Below, one piece after another: positions 8,816 to 17,502 of a DNA stretch of 64,000 nucleotides. The position numbers and the translations under genes are program-made. The notes below the pieces were generated by a model. It searched no databases. It was not told the DNA's origin and saw only the letters and a program-made list of their open reading frames with translations. The DNA comes from Streptomyces beihaiensis. Lineage in GTDB: Bacteria; Actinomycetota; Actinomycetes; Streptomycetales; Streptomycetaceae. Location of the stretch: assembly GCF_026274175.1 (NCBI RefSeq), contig NZ_JAPHNL010000001.1, positions 62,001 through 126,000 of the forward strand, written 5' to 3'. Every line of letters starts with the position of its first letter. Within the stretch, counting starts at the first letter, position 1.

Positions 8816-9273
8816 TGAGTCAAGAAGGTGTTGGCGTCGACCTGGAGACGTCACTGGGCTACCTGCTCAAGGAAGCGTCGAGCGCCCTCCGCGCGGCCAT
8901 GGAGGAAGTGCTGCGGCCGCTTGGAATGAGCGTGACGCACTACTCCTGCCTCGAGCTGCTGGCGCAACGACCGGGCTTGTCGAACTCCGAGCTTGCGCGC
9001 GGTGCGTTCGTGACGCGGCAGACGATGAACGTGCTGCTCCAGGCCCTGGAACAGGACGGCTGCGTGACCAGGCCCCCGAAGCCGCCTGTCGGGAAGGCGC
9101 TTCCCGCGCGGCTCACGCCTCGCGGCCGACGAAGCCTGGAGAAGGCCAGCGCAGCCGTCCGGTCCGTCGAGGCCAGAATGCTCGCCGGCCTGACCGAGAC
9201 CGAGCAGTCAGACGCGTTCAGGATCCTGCACAGCATGATCCATTCACTGCGCGGTGACGACGAGGGCGCGTAG
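8815..9273 (+). CDS. MarR-family transcriptional regulator
   Basis: A 152-residue winged-helix protein. MSQEGVGVDLETSLGYLLKE starts at the ATG at 8815; no Shine-Dalgarno is visible, so the message may be leaderless. The helix-turn-helix and wing lie at about residues 40-100: VTHYSCLELLAQRPGLSNSE, FVTRQTMNVLLQALEQDGC, then RPPKPPVGKALPARLTPRG in the wing. The C-terminal dimerisation helices follow. It lies divergent to the VOC gene with two identical-half-site palindromes in the spacer, so it most likely represses both genes and responds to a small ligand. The wing is typical; nothing essential is missing. Confidence 0.9.
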   Translation: MSQEGVGVDLETSLGYLLKEASSALRAAMEEVLRPLGMSVTHYSCLELLAQRPGLSNSELARGAFVTRQTMNVLLQALEQDGCVTRPPKPPVGKALPARLTPRGRRSLEKASAAVRSVEARMLAGLTETEQSDAFRILHSMIHSLRGDDEGA

Positions 9274-9613
9274 CTCGTCCCGCGGCGTACGTCTCGTAGC
9301 GCTCGCTCGGGAGTGCGGTCGGGCCTGAAATCCGTGTCGGCGGCCCTCGGGACCGGCTGACCCCCACTGGCCCTCTGCCGCTGTGAGCCGGCTGTGAGCC
9401 GGGGCCCCTCAAGCCGGAACAGGGCCGGCTCAAACGGTTGAAGCCAAGCGGCAATGATTACCGGACCTGGATTGGTGAACGACTGGCGCGGGTGGAGGCG
9501 GCGCGGCCTGCAGAGGAGCCGAAGCACGATCCTTGCCACCGAGGAAGGCATGCTGGGGCCAGGGCGTCACCGGGCGGAGAGCGCTGAGCAGAGGTCTGAA
9601 CCGCGCTGCAATG
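9274..9613. other. Convergent intergenic region
   Basis: About 340 bases between the MarR gene and the 3' end of the HEAT-repeat gene. GAGCCGGC near 9385 can pair with GCCGGCTC near 9430 over a long loop, a possible weak terminator. No coding potential was recognised. Confidence 0.35.
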
Positions 9614-10660
9614 TCAGCTGCCCACTCCGGCTTCCCACTTGCGCCGACGCAGCACGTGGTCGCTGAAGAGGTGTCGGCTCCGGTCGAGCAGTTCAGCGAC
9701 CTCCGCGTCGCCGCGCCGCCCGTCCGGCGACGGATGCCAGCGCTGCACGGATTGCGTGGCCCAGGTGCGCAGCTTCGCGTCCGGGTCCTGGAGCAGACCG
9801 ACAGCCGCCCGTAGCGCCATGATGCCGCCACGCGCGTCGAGCAGCCGAAACGCAGCGACGCGGACATGGCGCGGCCCCTCGGAGCTGGTGCGTTCCAAGA
9901 GCCAGTCGGCGGGCAGTTCCTCGGGCGAGGGCAGCAGGGCGGCGGTTGTCTCCCGGACGACCCCGGGAGCAGGGTCGTCGAGGAGCGGCCGCAACTCGTT
10001 CACGTCCACGCAGTCCAGTGCCCGCAGCCCTGCCACTGCTCGTGCCCGCACCCTGGCCGCCGCGTGCACGAGCAGCGGCCGCAGCAGCACGGCGTCCGCG
10101 CGGTTCCCGCACTCGGCCAGCCCGATGACCGCGTTGGGCGGCAACTCGGGATCCTCTGGTGCTGTGCATCGCTGCCGGTACCAGGCCGCCGGGTCACCTC
10201 CTTGCTGTCCTATGACATACCGGGCGCAGGCACGCACGAGCGCGGATCGGTCGGCGAGAAACGACTCCGCCTGCTTCGACCGCCCCGACCGTCGCAGCGC
10301 GGTGACGCCGGCCGAACGGATACGCGGGTTGCGCGTGGACAGCAGTGCAGGCAGGACACTCTCGTAGGCATCCTCATCCCTCACAGTGGCGAGCGCCGCT
10401 GTGGCACACAGGTCCTGAATCACGGTGTCCTGGTCCCCGGCAGCCGCGCGAGCCAGCTCGGCGGGGCGGAGCAGCCGGCCGTCGATGGCCAGCCGGTACG
10501 CGAACCGCCGGACGAGGCGGTTGGGGTCGGCGAAGAGAACAGCGAGCCGCCCGTCGGATGCCTGGCGCAGGACCTGGCCGAGCACATCGACTCCGAAGGC
10601 GCCTCTGTCGCGGTGGCCGACGCGGAGGATGAGCGGCGCGAGGCCGAGTGCAGCCTCCAC
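9614..10660 (-). CDS. HEAT-repeat protein, possibly 5'-truncated
   Basis: A 348-residue all-helical protein from a GTG at 10660 (VEAALGLAPLILRVGH). It consists of degenerate HEAT/Armadillo-like units, for example DRLLRPAELARAAAGD-type helices, NPRIRSAGVTALRRSG, ALVRACARYVIG, ARVRARAVAGLRAL and DPAPGVVRETTAALL, ending with PDAKLRTWATQSVQRW. Such proteins are scaffolds. A TAG codon lies two codons before the GTG and no ribosome site is visible, so the gene may have lost its beginning through a nonsense change or deletion. It is divergent from the eCIS-like cargo gene; whether the two are linked is unknown. Confidence 0.6.
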   Translation of the reverse strand: MEAALGLAPLILRVGHRDRGAFGVDVLGQVLRQASDGRLAVLFADPNRLVRRFAYRLAIDGRLLRPAELARAAAGDQDTVIQDLCATAALATVRDEDAYESVLPALLSTRNPRIRSAGVTALRRSGRSKQAESFLADRSALVRACARYVIGQQGGDPAAWYRQRCTAPEDPELPPNAVIGLAECGNRADAVLLRPLLVHAAARVRARAVAGLRALDCVDVNELRPLLDDPAPGVVRETTAALLPSPEELPADWLLERTSSEGPRHVRVAAFRLLDARGGIMALRAAVGLLQDPDAKLRTWATQSVQRWHPSPDGRRGDAEVAELLDRSRHLFSDHVLRRRKWEAGVGS

Positions 10661-10837
10661 GTTCTATGGCCCGCGATCGCCGAGGCCCGCCACCGCGGTC
10701 TCGCGCAGGCCGCGTCGAATCCGTCGGCGAGGGCATCGAGTGCTGCCCTTGTACGTGTCCGAACGGACCTTTCCTGACCGCTTCGGACAGGAGGATCCTG
10801 AAGGCTTGACGGAGAGATCATGAGTGAGTAGGTGAGC

Positions 10838-12445
10838 ATGCGCGCGCACGACACCCGTACTGAACAGGACGCGGCGAGGCGGCCTCCGAGCTCTCCGGCG
10901 AGCCTGACACGGCTCGCTCCCAGTGAGGTGCCGGTGCCGGCGGCACTCACCCCACAGTCGATCATGCGGATCCAGCGCAACGCCGGGAACGCCGCCGCCG
11001 TGCGGCTCGTCGCGCGACAACGGCACGCGCACGGCCCCGGTTGCGGCCACGGCGAGGAGACCACCCACGTCCAGCGCTCGACCGCCCCGGATGTCCTGCG
11101 CAGCTCCGGAAAGCCCCTGGACGGCGAGGTTCGCGGCGACATGGAGGGGCGACTCGGCGCGGACTTCTCCGACTTCTCCGATGTGCGCGTCCACGACGAC
11201 GGGGCCCAAAGGGAGTTCGCGGCGGAGGTCGGCGGCCCCGTGGCGGGGACCGACAACGGCGGCGGGCTGCGGGTCAGCGACTCCTCCGATCGGTTCGAGC
11301 GTGCCGCCGATGCCAACGCCAACGCGGTACGTACGCTGTCCGGGTCCTCGCCGGTGCAACGGGTGAGTGTGGGGCATCCGGCGGCCCAAAGGAACAAGGG
11401 CGCCGCGGCGGTACAGCGGATGCCGAAGGAGACGACCGACAAGCGGGCCGGCAAGAAGTCGCAAGGCAAAGCCAAGAAGTCCCGAGGAAAGACCGTCGCC
11501 GAGGCACTCATGACCGAGTTGGTGAAGCTCGGCTGGAAGCCGCACGGAGCCAACCAGAGTCTGACCATCCACAAGCCGGCGAAGACGGACGCCCCGTCCG
11601 AGAGGTCGAAGGCCGGCAACCTCAACGGCACCGCCAAGGCGCGGATCTACGGCGACACCGCCAACCTCAAGGAGCCCCGGCCGTACCCGGAGGACGAACG
11701 CAGCCGTCAGAGCACACGGTGGATCACGACGCTTGCCCTCAACTATCTGAACGGCCTGAGGAAAGCGCCCGAAGAGGTGCAGGCAACCGTCCATGAAGCG
11801 AAGCTCTACATCTCGGCGAACAAGAACACGGCCAATGACGCCCTGCGCGCGCTCGCCGAGGAGACGCAGACCGGTAGCGCCTTCCTGAGGGCACTGATCG
11901 ACGGCAACGCGCCCGAGTCGCTCGACGGCCGGAGCCGGCGGCACCGGAGCAAGGCGGAGAGCCGGCTCACGGGTGAGGAGGACATGTCCAGCGGCTATCA
12001 GTCGATCATCAGGGCCCTTTCCGCGAAGGTCGAGGTGCCCGCCAAAGTGGACAAGGAGAACGACGGCCTGCACGCGGAACGGCGTCTCGCCGAGGCGCTG
12101 CCCCCGGGCGCCGTCACCCCGGCCACGACGGTGGGCACCAAGCGTCCCTGCGTCGCCTGCTACATCTCCCTCTACAACGGCACGGGTATCTCCCCGGGCC
12201 CGTACTGGCCGAGCAAGGCGGCGAACCTGGGCTTTGCCAACTACACGCTGGAGGGCGCTGAGATGCTGGCTGCCCAGATCGACACAGCAGTCGTCAACGC
12301 CGGTGGCACCTATGCCTCACTGGAACTGCTCTGCGACGACCACGAGGAGAACATCGAGAACGGGGTGCACTGGAACTACAACACCGACTCCGACTCCGAC
12401 TCGGACGCGGGCGGCGCCGACCGGATGGACACGTCCTCGGCCTGA
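10838..12445 (+). CDS. eCIS cargo-like protein with C-terminal deaminase toxin motif
   Basis: A 535-residue protein from ATG 10838 (a GTG at 10832 is also possible; neither has a strong ribosome site). Residues 40-60 contain IMRIQRNAGNAAAVRL, the N-terminal signature of Streptomyces eCIS-associated proteins. Residues 85-170 are an eCIS-core (DUF4157) domain: DVLRSSGKPLDGEVR, MEGRLGADFSD, VRVHDDGA, then GPVAGTDNG and VSDSSDRFERAADANA. The block that normally sits between them and carries HTLAHELTH is missing. After a lysine-rich linker, the C-terminus has LHAERRLAEAL (H412-A-E414) and KRPCVACY (P437-C-x-x-C441), the zinc-binding motifs of cytidine-deaminase-fold nucleic-acid/nucleotide deaminases. 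I infer a polymorphic toxin delivered by, or derived from, a contractile injection system. Acidic Asp/Ser repeats end the protein. Confidence 0.8.
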   Translation: MRAHDTRTEQDAARRPPSSPASLTRLAPSEVPVPAALTPQSIMRIQRNAGNAAAVRLVARQRHAHGPGCGHGEETTHVQRSTAPDVLRSSGKPLDGEVRGDMEGRLGADFSDFSDVRVHDDGAQREFAAEVGGPVAGTDNGGGLRVSDSSDRFERAADANANAVRTLSGSSPVQRVSVGHPAAQRNKGAAAVQRMPKETTDKRAGKKSQGKAKKSRGKTVAEALMTELVKLGWKPHGANQSLTIHKPAKTDAPSERSKAGNLNGTAKARIYGDTANLKEPRPYPEDERSRQSTRWITTLALNYLNGLRKAPEEVQATVHEAKLYISANKNTANDALRALAEETQTGSAFLRALIDGNAPESLDGRSRRHRSKAESRLTGEEDMSSGYQSIIRALSAKVEVPAKVDKENDGLHAERRLAEALPPGAVTPATTVGTKRPCVACYISLYNGTGISPGPYWPSKAANLGFANYTLEGAEMLAAQIDTAVVNAGGTYASLELLCDDHEENIENGVHWNYNTDSDSDSDAGGADRMDTSSA

Positions 12446-12544
12446 CGACCCGACGGTGCCTCAGGCGGTCGGTGGCGATGCCCGGGCGGCGCGCCGACCC
12501 CCTGGCGGAGCGGTGAGACGGGGCGAAGGAACTGGACGACGGGT

Positions 12545-13087
12545 TTGCTCACCACGCAGGAGCTCGACGCCGAGGTCTGTTTCTACGGGCTGTGGATGCA
12601 GGATGCGGCGGCGGACATCGACGCCTTCGACGACGAGCCCGCGCAGGACGTGCCCTTCAAAACAGCGTCCGGAACACGGATGGTGGTGCACAGTGCCGGT
12701 CACACGCACACCGCGGATTTTCGCGCGGAAGTCTGGGACGAGGCGCCGCCGCTGGCACCGGGGCCGTGGGAGCAGCAGGCCGAGGCGCGTATCGACGCTC
12801 CTTCCGGGCAGCCGCAACTGTGGACCTACACGGACATGACGATGGAGGGGATCGAACCGGGTTCGGCCGGCAGGACGTGGCACGTCCGGGTGTACGCCAA
12901 GGGACGTCACCGCGTACATGGGGACCTGTCCCCGAGCCCACCGCCCCCGGATGAACGAAGCCGCGCGGCGGGCCTCACCGCCTGGGGCATCTACGCGTCT
13001 CGCATGTCTCTGAGGTTGTCGGCAACGGTGGAGGTCGGAGTGTGGAGGATGGCGTCGAACGCCTCAAGGACGGGAGTGTGGAGGTAG
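12545..13087 (+). CDS. Hypothetical protein after the deaminase gene, 3' end probably altered
   Basis: Up to 180 residues from a TTG start with GAAGGA upstream. MLTTQELDAEVCFYGLWMQD, WTYTDMTMEGIEPG and TWHVRVYAKGR resemble a Streptomyces family of roughly 150 residues with unknown function, but the usual C-terminal block is not found. After RVYAKGRHRVHGDLS the sequence turns into Pro/Ser/Arg-rich translation that overlaps the end of the opposite esterase gene by 97 bases. The true gene was probably shortened or frameshifted near 12920. Its place 100 bases after a deaminase toxin makes an immunity role possible, but the sequence itself gives no proof. Confidence 0.5.
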   Translation: MLTTQELDAEVCFYGLWMQDAAADIDAFDDEPAQDVPFKTASGTRMVVHSAGHTHTADFRAEVWDEAPPLAPGPWEQQAEARIDAPSGQPQLWTYTDMTMEGIEPGSAGRTWHVRVYAKGRHRVHGDLSPSPPPPDERSRAAGLTAWGIYASRMSLRLSATVEVGVWRMASNASRTGVWR

Positions 13088-14301
13088 GCGCTTTGGATCC
13101 GGATGCGGTCGGGGCCCGGGGCAAGGTCCGCGTTCCCGTGGGTCTCCCGCGGGCCTGCCTGGTGGAGATCGGCGATGCTGAGCCCGAGCCCGGCGTCGGC
13201 GAACGCGGCTTCGATGCTTCCCGGCTCGGCCGGCTCCAGCGCGGTGGCCTCGATGGTGAAGCCGAAGGGTGCGTTCTCGTCGCGGGGCATGTCCGCGGTA
13301 TGTCCGGTGGTGCTCGTCAGACCGAGGGCGAAGTAGTCGTCGTTCAGCGCGCGGTGCAGGTGCTGCCCCATGGGGAGCCCTGTCAGGCGGCCGTCGAAGG
13401 AAACTGGCGTCTTCTGGATGTGGGCGTTGTGAGCCGCCAGCACGATACGGGTCTCGGGTCCGAGGCGTTCCAGGTGCCACAGGACCGACTCGGCCATGTA
13501 GAGGTCGCGGGCCGAGGTGTCGGCGGTCAGCCCTTTGCCGGCGAAGAGGTCGGCCATGGCGCGGAAGGTGTAGTCGGCGTGGCATGCGCCTTCGATACGG
13601 CGCAAGGCGATGTCGTAGCTGTGCTGGTCGCCGCGGGACACGTACAGCGGTTCGACGGAGAGGAACCGGATGAGCAGGCGTGTCAGGATCGCACTGAGGG
13701 CGTCCTGTTCGGCGGTGGCCAGGCGCGCCCACGCGGGCGCGGCGACGGCCGCGGAGCCACCGGCGAACGAGTCGGCGATCCGTATCGCCTCCTCGACGAC
13801 CGGCAGACTCTCCGGATCGATCCGGCGCAGGTAGTCGGCCACCGGGACCAGAGTGGGAAGCAAGGACCCACCGGCCGCCGGGATGTCGATGCCTGCGAAG
13901 CGCACCGGTGTTGCGGCGGTGCGGTTGTGCCGACGTATCCAGCGCAGCGGCTCGTCGACCCCCACGGGGACCGTTCCGACTAGGTGCGCCGACAGGTCGC
14001 CGTCTGTCCCCTCGCCCTGCGCCCACGCGTCAAGGGTGAAGCCCTCGCTGAAGCCGTACTCGAAGGCCATAACGGTGAACCCGCAGCTCTCGGTCAGGAA
14101 CCGCAGGATGCGCTCGCGCATGGATGCGAACTCGTTGATGAAGTGGGAACTTTCACCGATCGCGACGACACGTGCGTCACCGATGGTGGCGCGCAGCGGC
14201 TCCAGATCGTCGAGTGGTGCCTCGGGGTCGAGGTGATCGAGGGCGACGGCATGGGTGCGGAGCCAGTCGGCGAGCGGGTTGTGGTGGGGTGAAGCAGGCA
14301 T
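12991..14301 (-). CDS. Erythromycin esterase-family protein
   Basis: A 436-residue protein from the ATG at 14301 (MPASPHHNPLADWLRTHAV). The family's catalytic pocket is present: VVAIGESSHFINEF (Glu50, His53, Glu57), then FEYGFSEGF (about 80-88), RFAGIDIP, and a late His-containing ETRIVLAAHNAHIQKTP. Ere enzymes hydrolyse the macrolactone ring of 14-membered macrolides; many actinobacterial homologues have unknown substrates. It is followed in the same direction by a Vat-like acetyltransferase gene upstream (86-base gap), with a broken ABC-F gene and a TetR gene beyond, a macrolide/streptogramin resistance-like setting. Whether it acts on erythromycin is inference. Confidence 0.88.
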   Translation of the reverse strand: MPASPHHNPLADWLRTHAVALDHLDPEAPLDDLEPLRATIGDARVVAIGESSHFINEFASMRERILRFLTESCGFTVMAFEYGFSEGFTLDAWAQGEGTDGDLSAHLVGTVPVGVDEPLRWIRRHNRTAATPVRFAGIDIPAAGGSLLPTLVPVADYLRRIDPESLPVVEEAIRIADSFAGGSAAVAAPAWARLATAEQDALSAILTRLLIRFLSVEPLYVSRGDQHSYDIALRRIEGACHADYTFRAMADLFAGKGLTADTSARDLYMAESVLWHLERLGPETRIVLAAHNAHIQKTPVSFDGRLTGLPMGQHLHRALNDDYFALGLTSTTGHTADMPRDENAPFGFTIEATALEPAEPGSIEAAFADAGLGLSIADLHQAGPRETHGNADLAPGPDRIRIQSAYLHTPVLEAFDAILHTPTSTVADNLRDMRDA

Positions 14302-14387
14302 GCTGACAGCTCGATTCTCGGTGCTGGAACGGTGGATCGCGGACAGGGGAGCGGGGCGCCGCGCAGGTCGCCCTGGGCCGGGCTCGT

Positions 14388-15080
14388 TCAATGGCCCGTG
14401 GTGCTGCTTGGTGTCGGGCCCTGAGGTGCCCTTTCCACGTGCCCGGGCGCCGCGTTCTCCAGGTCGTCGATGCTGCCGGACATGATCGTGCGGATGTGCT
14501 CGGTGATGTGCTGGAGCGGCCAGTCCCACCAGGCCAGGGCGAGGAGCCGGTTGATGTCGGCGTCGCTGAAGCGGCGGCGGATGAGGCGGGCGGGGTTGCC
14601 GCCGACGATGCCGTAGTCGGGGACGTCGTCGACGACGACGGAGCCGGAGGCGATGATCGCTCCTTGGCCGATGCGGACGCCGGGCATCACCAGGGACCTA
14701 TAGCCGATCCAGACGTCATGGCCCACCACGGTGTCGCCTCGTCCGGTCAGGCCGGTGATGAGGTCGAAGTGCTCGGACCATGAACCGCCCATGATCGGGA
14801 AGGGGAACGTGGAGGGGCCGTCCATGCGGTGATTGGCGCCGTTCATGATGAACCGCACGCCCTCGCCCAGTGCGCAGAACTTCCCGATGACCAGCTTTTC
14901 CGGTCCGTAGTGGTACAGCACGTTGCGAGTCTCGAAGGCGGTCGGGTCATCGGGGTCGTCGTAGTAGGAGAAGTCTCCGACCTCGATGAGAGGCGAGGTG
15001 ATCAGCGGTTTCAGCAGTGCCACCCGCGGCTGTTCGGGCATCGGGTGCACCACGGTCGGGTCGGCGGGAACAGGCGGCAT
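14388..15080 (-). CDS. Vat-type xenobiotic (streptogramin) O-acetyltransferase
   Basis: A 230-residue left-handed beta-helix acetyltransferase. The ATG at 15080 has AAGGA ten bases upstream. It contains VGDFSYYDDPDDP, YGPEKLVIGKFCALGEG, FIMNGANHRMDG (His84 is the family's catalytic His), STFPF, DTVVGHDVWIGYRSLVMPG with following hexapeptide repeats, and a GIVGGNPARLIRRRF / WWDWP ending. These are hallmark features of Vat and CatB-like enzymes, which acetylate group A streptogramins or chloramphenicol using acetyl-CoA in the cytosol. It lies just upstream of the Ere gene on the same strand, probably co-transcribed. Confidence 0.93.
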   Translation of the reverse strand: MPPVPADPTVVHPMPEQPRVALLKPLITSPLIEVGDFSYYDDPDDPTAFETRNVLYHYGPEKLVIGKFCALGEGVRFIMNGANHRMDGPSTFPFPIMGGSWSEHFDLITGLTGRGDTVVGHDVWIGYRSLVMPGVRIGQGAIIASGSVVVDDVPDYGIVGGNPARLIRRRFSDADINRLLALAWWDWPLQHITEHIRTIMSGSIDDLENAAPGHVERAPQGPTPSSTTGH

Positions 15081-15126
15081 CACGAATTGGTCCTTCCTGA
15101 GGGATGTTCTGCGGGGCCGGAGGATT

Positions 15127-16463
15127 TCAGCGGGTGGCGGAGGATGTCTCGATCGCCTGGACGCCCAGAAGGGCGCTCCGCTGGTGCCGACGCGGCCGAC
15201 GGTCATGGCCGACGATGACGGACGTGCGTTGTACCCCGTCAGAGCGGTTTCCAGCTCCTCGGCGAGAGCGGGCGAGAGGTGGTCGCGGTCGAACAAGACG
15301 AGAGACAGCGGATGCGCGGCGTGCCCCGTCCGGCGGCCTCTCCTGTCCGCCCAGCGGCGAAGGCGGTCGGCAGGGTCCCGGCCGGTTCCCCCGGGGCGCG
15401 GTTCTTGGGGGAGATAGCCGATCCTCGTGCGGCAGTTGACGCTTCGGCATCTGCGGCGGCGATGCCGGCGGCGTCGCGGAAGACGCCCTGTAGGCGGCGG
15501 GTCCGCAGTAGCGGGGCACGGGGGAGGAGGGAGGGGGAGCGCAGCGGCTCCGGCGGGGCCGGGACCCGGTCGGCGAGGAGGCGGCGCAGCCGTTCCTGGG
15601 CGTTGCGTACTCGGCTGGCCCGTCCTTGGGCATGCCAACCCCTCGGTGGCCAACTCGCCGCCGTCCTTCATCGGACGGCCCGGGGCCGCCTGTCGGGCGG
15701 GGGCCGCGGTGGCTTCGCGGAGCCGGTCGATGTCGGCCGCCCCTGGTCGTGCGCCGAGGTCCAGCGCTGCCGGGCAGCCGTCTGCCTGGCGGTATAACGG
15801 GTGCAGCCGTTGCCGTACCGCATGACGCGACGTGCCCCGGCGTCCACCTCCAACAGGCTGGCGGCAAACCCGTTCGAGGAAGCCCCGGTCGTGGGAGACC
15901 GTCGCGGTGGTTCCCCCGTGCGGTGGCTCTTCGAGCCCGCTCAGGGCACCGTCGTCGAGATGCTTGGTCGACTCGTCCAGCCCCAGCCCCAGCCCCAGCC
16001 CCAGCCCCAGGCCCGGGCCTGGGCCCGGGCCGTGCAGAGCGCGTTCCACGTGTGCGTCGGCGTCATAGCCACCGAGCAGCTCTAACACCGTCATCAGTTC
16101 GCCGTACCTGGCCATGCCGGCCTCGTCACAGTCGGCCATGGCGGTCTCCAGGCGGCGCATGCGCGGCTCGACCGTACGCAGACCGCTCAGCCCCCGGTCG
16201 GTGACCTGCTGGGCCGTGACTTGCGATGTCAGGTGCCCGTCGTGGGAAAGACAGCCGACTCCGCCGGTGGCCTCTGCGACGGCATGGTTCTGATCGGGCC
16301 GGTCACACCCGACGCACAGAGGCAGCAAGGTGGTCTCGCCCGGTCCGTTCTCACTGGTGGTCCCGGTGCGCCCGCCCGCGGTGAGCGAGCGGGTCGCCGA
16401 GTCAAGAACGAGCCCGCCGTCGCAGGGCTTGCGGACGGCGAGTGCAGTGATCTGTGCAGGCAC
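15127..16463 (-). pseudogene. Degraded ABC-F (antibiotic-resistance type) ATPase
   Basis: Read from a GTG at 16463, the N-terminus VPAQITALAVRKPCDGG and LDSATRSLTAGGRTG aligns with ABC-F proteins of the OleB/Msr type. The Walker A has become ENGPGETTLLPL (Lys to Glu). LRTVEPRMRRLETAMADCDE and ELLGGYDADAHVERALHG follow. The signature LSGGEQ and the front of Walker B are gone, replaced by a Gly-Leu repeat before LDESTKHLDDGAL and VSHDRGFLERV. Later pieces lie in other frames: QRWTSAHDQGR, ATAAPARQAAPGRPMKDG, RTRIGYLPQEP, LVLFDRDHLSPALAEELETA and SVIVGHDRRPRR before the stop at 15127. Several frameshifts, lost catalytic residues and a deletion make it non-functional. Confidence 0.82.
15977..16030. 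repeat. CCAGCC hexanucleotide microsatellite in the ABC-F remnant
   Basis: CCAGCC is repeated five to six times in a row, followed by a GGGCCT/GGCCCG-rich palindrome. On the gene's strand it encodes Gly-Leu and Gly-Pro dipeptides. It sits exactly where the ABC signature motif should be, suggesting deletion plus slippage expansion. Confidence 0.75.
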
Positions 16464-16555
16464 GCAGGCGCTCCAAAGCATTCGAGAACGAGGTGGCCGT
16501 CGAGGGTCGCGCGGCCGGGTGAACGCTTCGGAAGAGCATCGATCACTCCACTAGT

Positions 16556-16569
16556 GCGACAGCTGTTGC
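16556..16569. promoter_or_regulatory. Palindrome before the TetR gene, candidate operator
   Basis: GCGACAGCTGTTGC is a near-perfect 14-bp palindrome centred on CAGCTG, 49 bases before the TetR start and in the spacer shared with the ABC-F remnant. TTGCTTTAATAG overlaps and follows it and could supply a -10 element. Confidence 0.4.
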
Positions 16570-16617
16570 TTTAATAGCCTGCCATGACGGACCCGCCCCG
16601 AGCAAAGGTATTGAGCA

Positions 16618-17265
16618 ATGAATCCCGCAGACCAAGGACCGGAAGGAACCCGTCCGCCCCCGACCCGCCGCAGGCCCGGGGGCCGCACCGCCCGCATTCG
16701 ACAGCAGGTGCTCGACGCGGTCGTCGCGGAACTCGGCGAACACGGTTATGACGGGCTCACCACTGACGCCGTCGCAGCCCGCGCCGGCGTGCACCGCACC
16801 ACGGTGTACCGGCGCTGGGGGGACGTCGGCGGCCTGCTCGCCGACGTCCTCGACGCTGCGTCCGACGACGACTGGCAGCCACCGGACACCGGCTCACTGG
16901 AACGCGACTTGGCAGCACTGAACCAGGAGATCTACGCAGCCCTGACTGCACAGCCGCCGATCATGGCAGCACTGATCGCCGCCTCGTTCCGCTCCGAGAA
17001 GGCCGCCCAGGCCCAACAGCGACTCTGGGAGGACCGTTACGCGCGCTGCGAGATCATCGTCAGCCGGGCTGTCCAGCACGGCGAACTACCACCGCATACT
17101 GACGCTCGGCAACTGCTCATCGCGGCCACCGCACCGCTGTACCACCAACTGGTGCTCCTCCGCACGGCCCCCGACCCGCGACTGCCCGGCCACGCAGCCA
17201 GAACGGCCGCCCTCGCCGCGGCCGCCGGATCCTTCGCCAAGTCCCCGTCAGCAGGCCATGCATGA
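16618..17265 (+). CDS. TetR-family transcriptional regulator
   Basis: A 215-residue protein. The helix-turn-helix spans about residues 28-72: RIRQQVLDAVVAELGEHGYD, LTTDAVAARAGVHRTTVYRR, WGDVGGLLADVL. The C-terminal helical ligand domain (EIYAALTAQPPIMAALIAA and onwards) resembles the TetR_C group with the QPPIMAALI-type helix. AAAGG lies upstream of the ATG. It is divergent from the ABC-F remnant and the Vat and Ere genes, so it originally probably controlled that resistance-like operon in response to an antibiotic ligand. With the ABC-F gene dead, its remaining targets are uncertain. Confidence 0.92.
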   Translation: MNPADQGPEGTRPPPTRRRPGGRTARIRQQVLDAVVAELGEHGYDGLTTDAVAARAGVHRTTVYRRWGDVGGLLADVLDAASDDDWQPPDTGSLERDLAALNQEIYAALTAQPPIMAALIAASFRSEKAAQAQQRLWEDRYARCEIIVSRAVQHGELPPHTDARQLLIAATAPLYHQLVLLRTAPDPRLPGHAARTAALAAAAGSFAKSPSAGHA

Positions 17266-17502
17266 GGGAGGCTTCCCCGAAACATGGTCGGCATCCTTCA
17301 CCCGTCACCGTCGCGCGGGTGCCGCGCGACCCGAGGATGTCCTGGCGGCCGTTTACGACGGGCGGCGGAAAACCTGCCGTCCGTAGGCGCCTTTCCTCGG
17401 AACTTGGCGGTATGTCGGCGAGAACCACAGCGCCGATCCTGCTGGATTACGACGTTGGGGGAAATTGGGTATGAGGCGCTGTTGGAGGGTTGAGGTGAGT
17501 AT

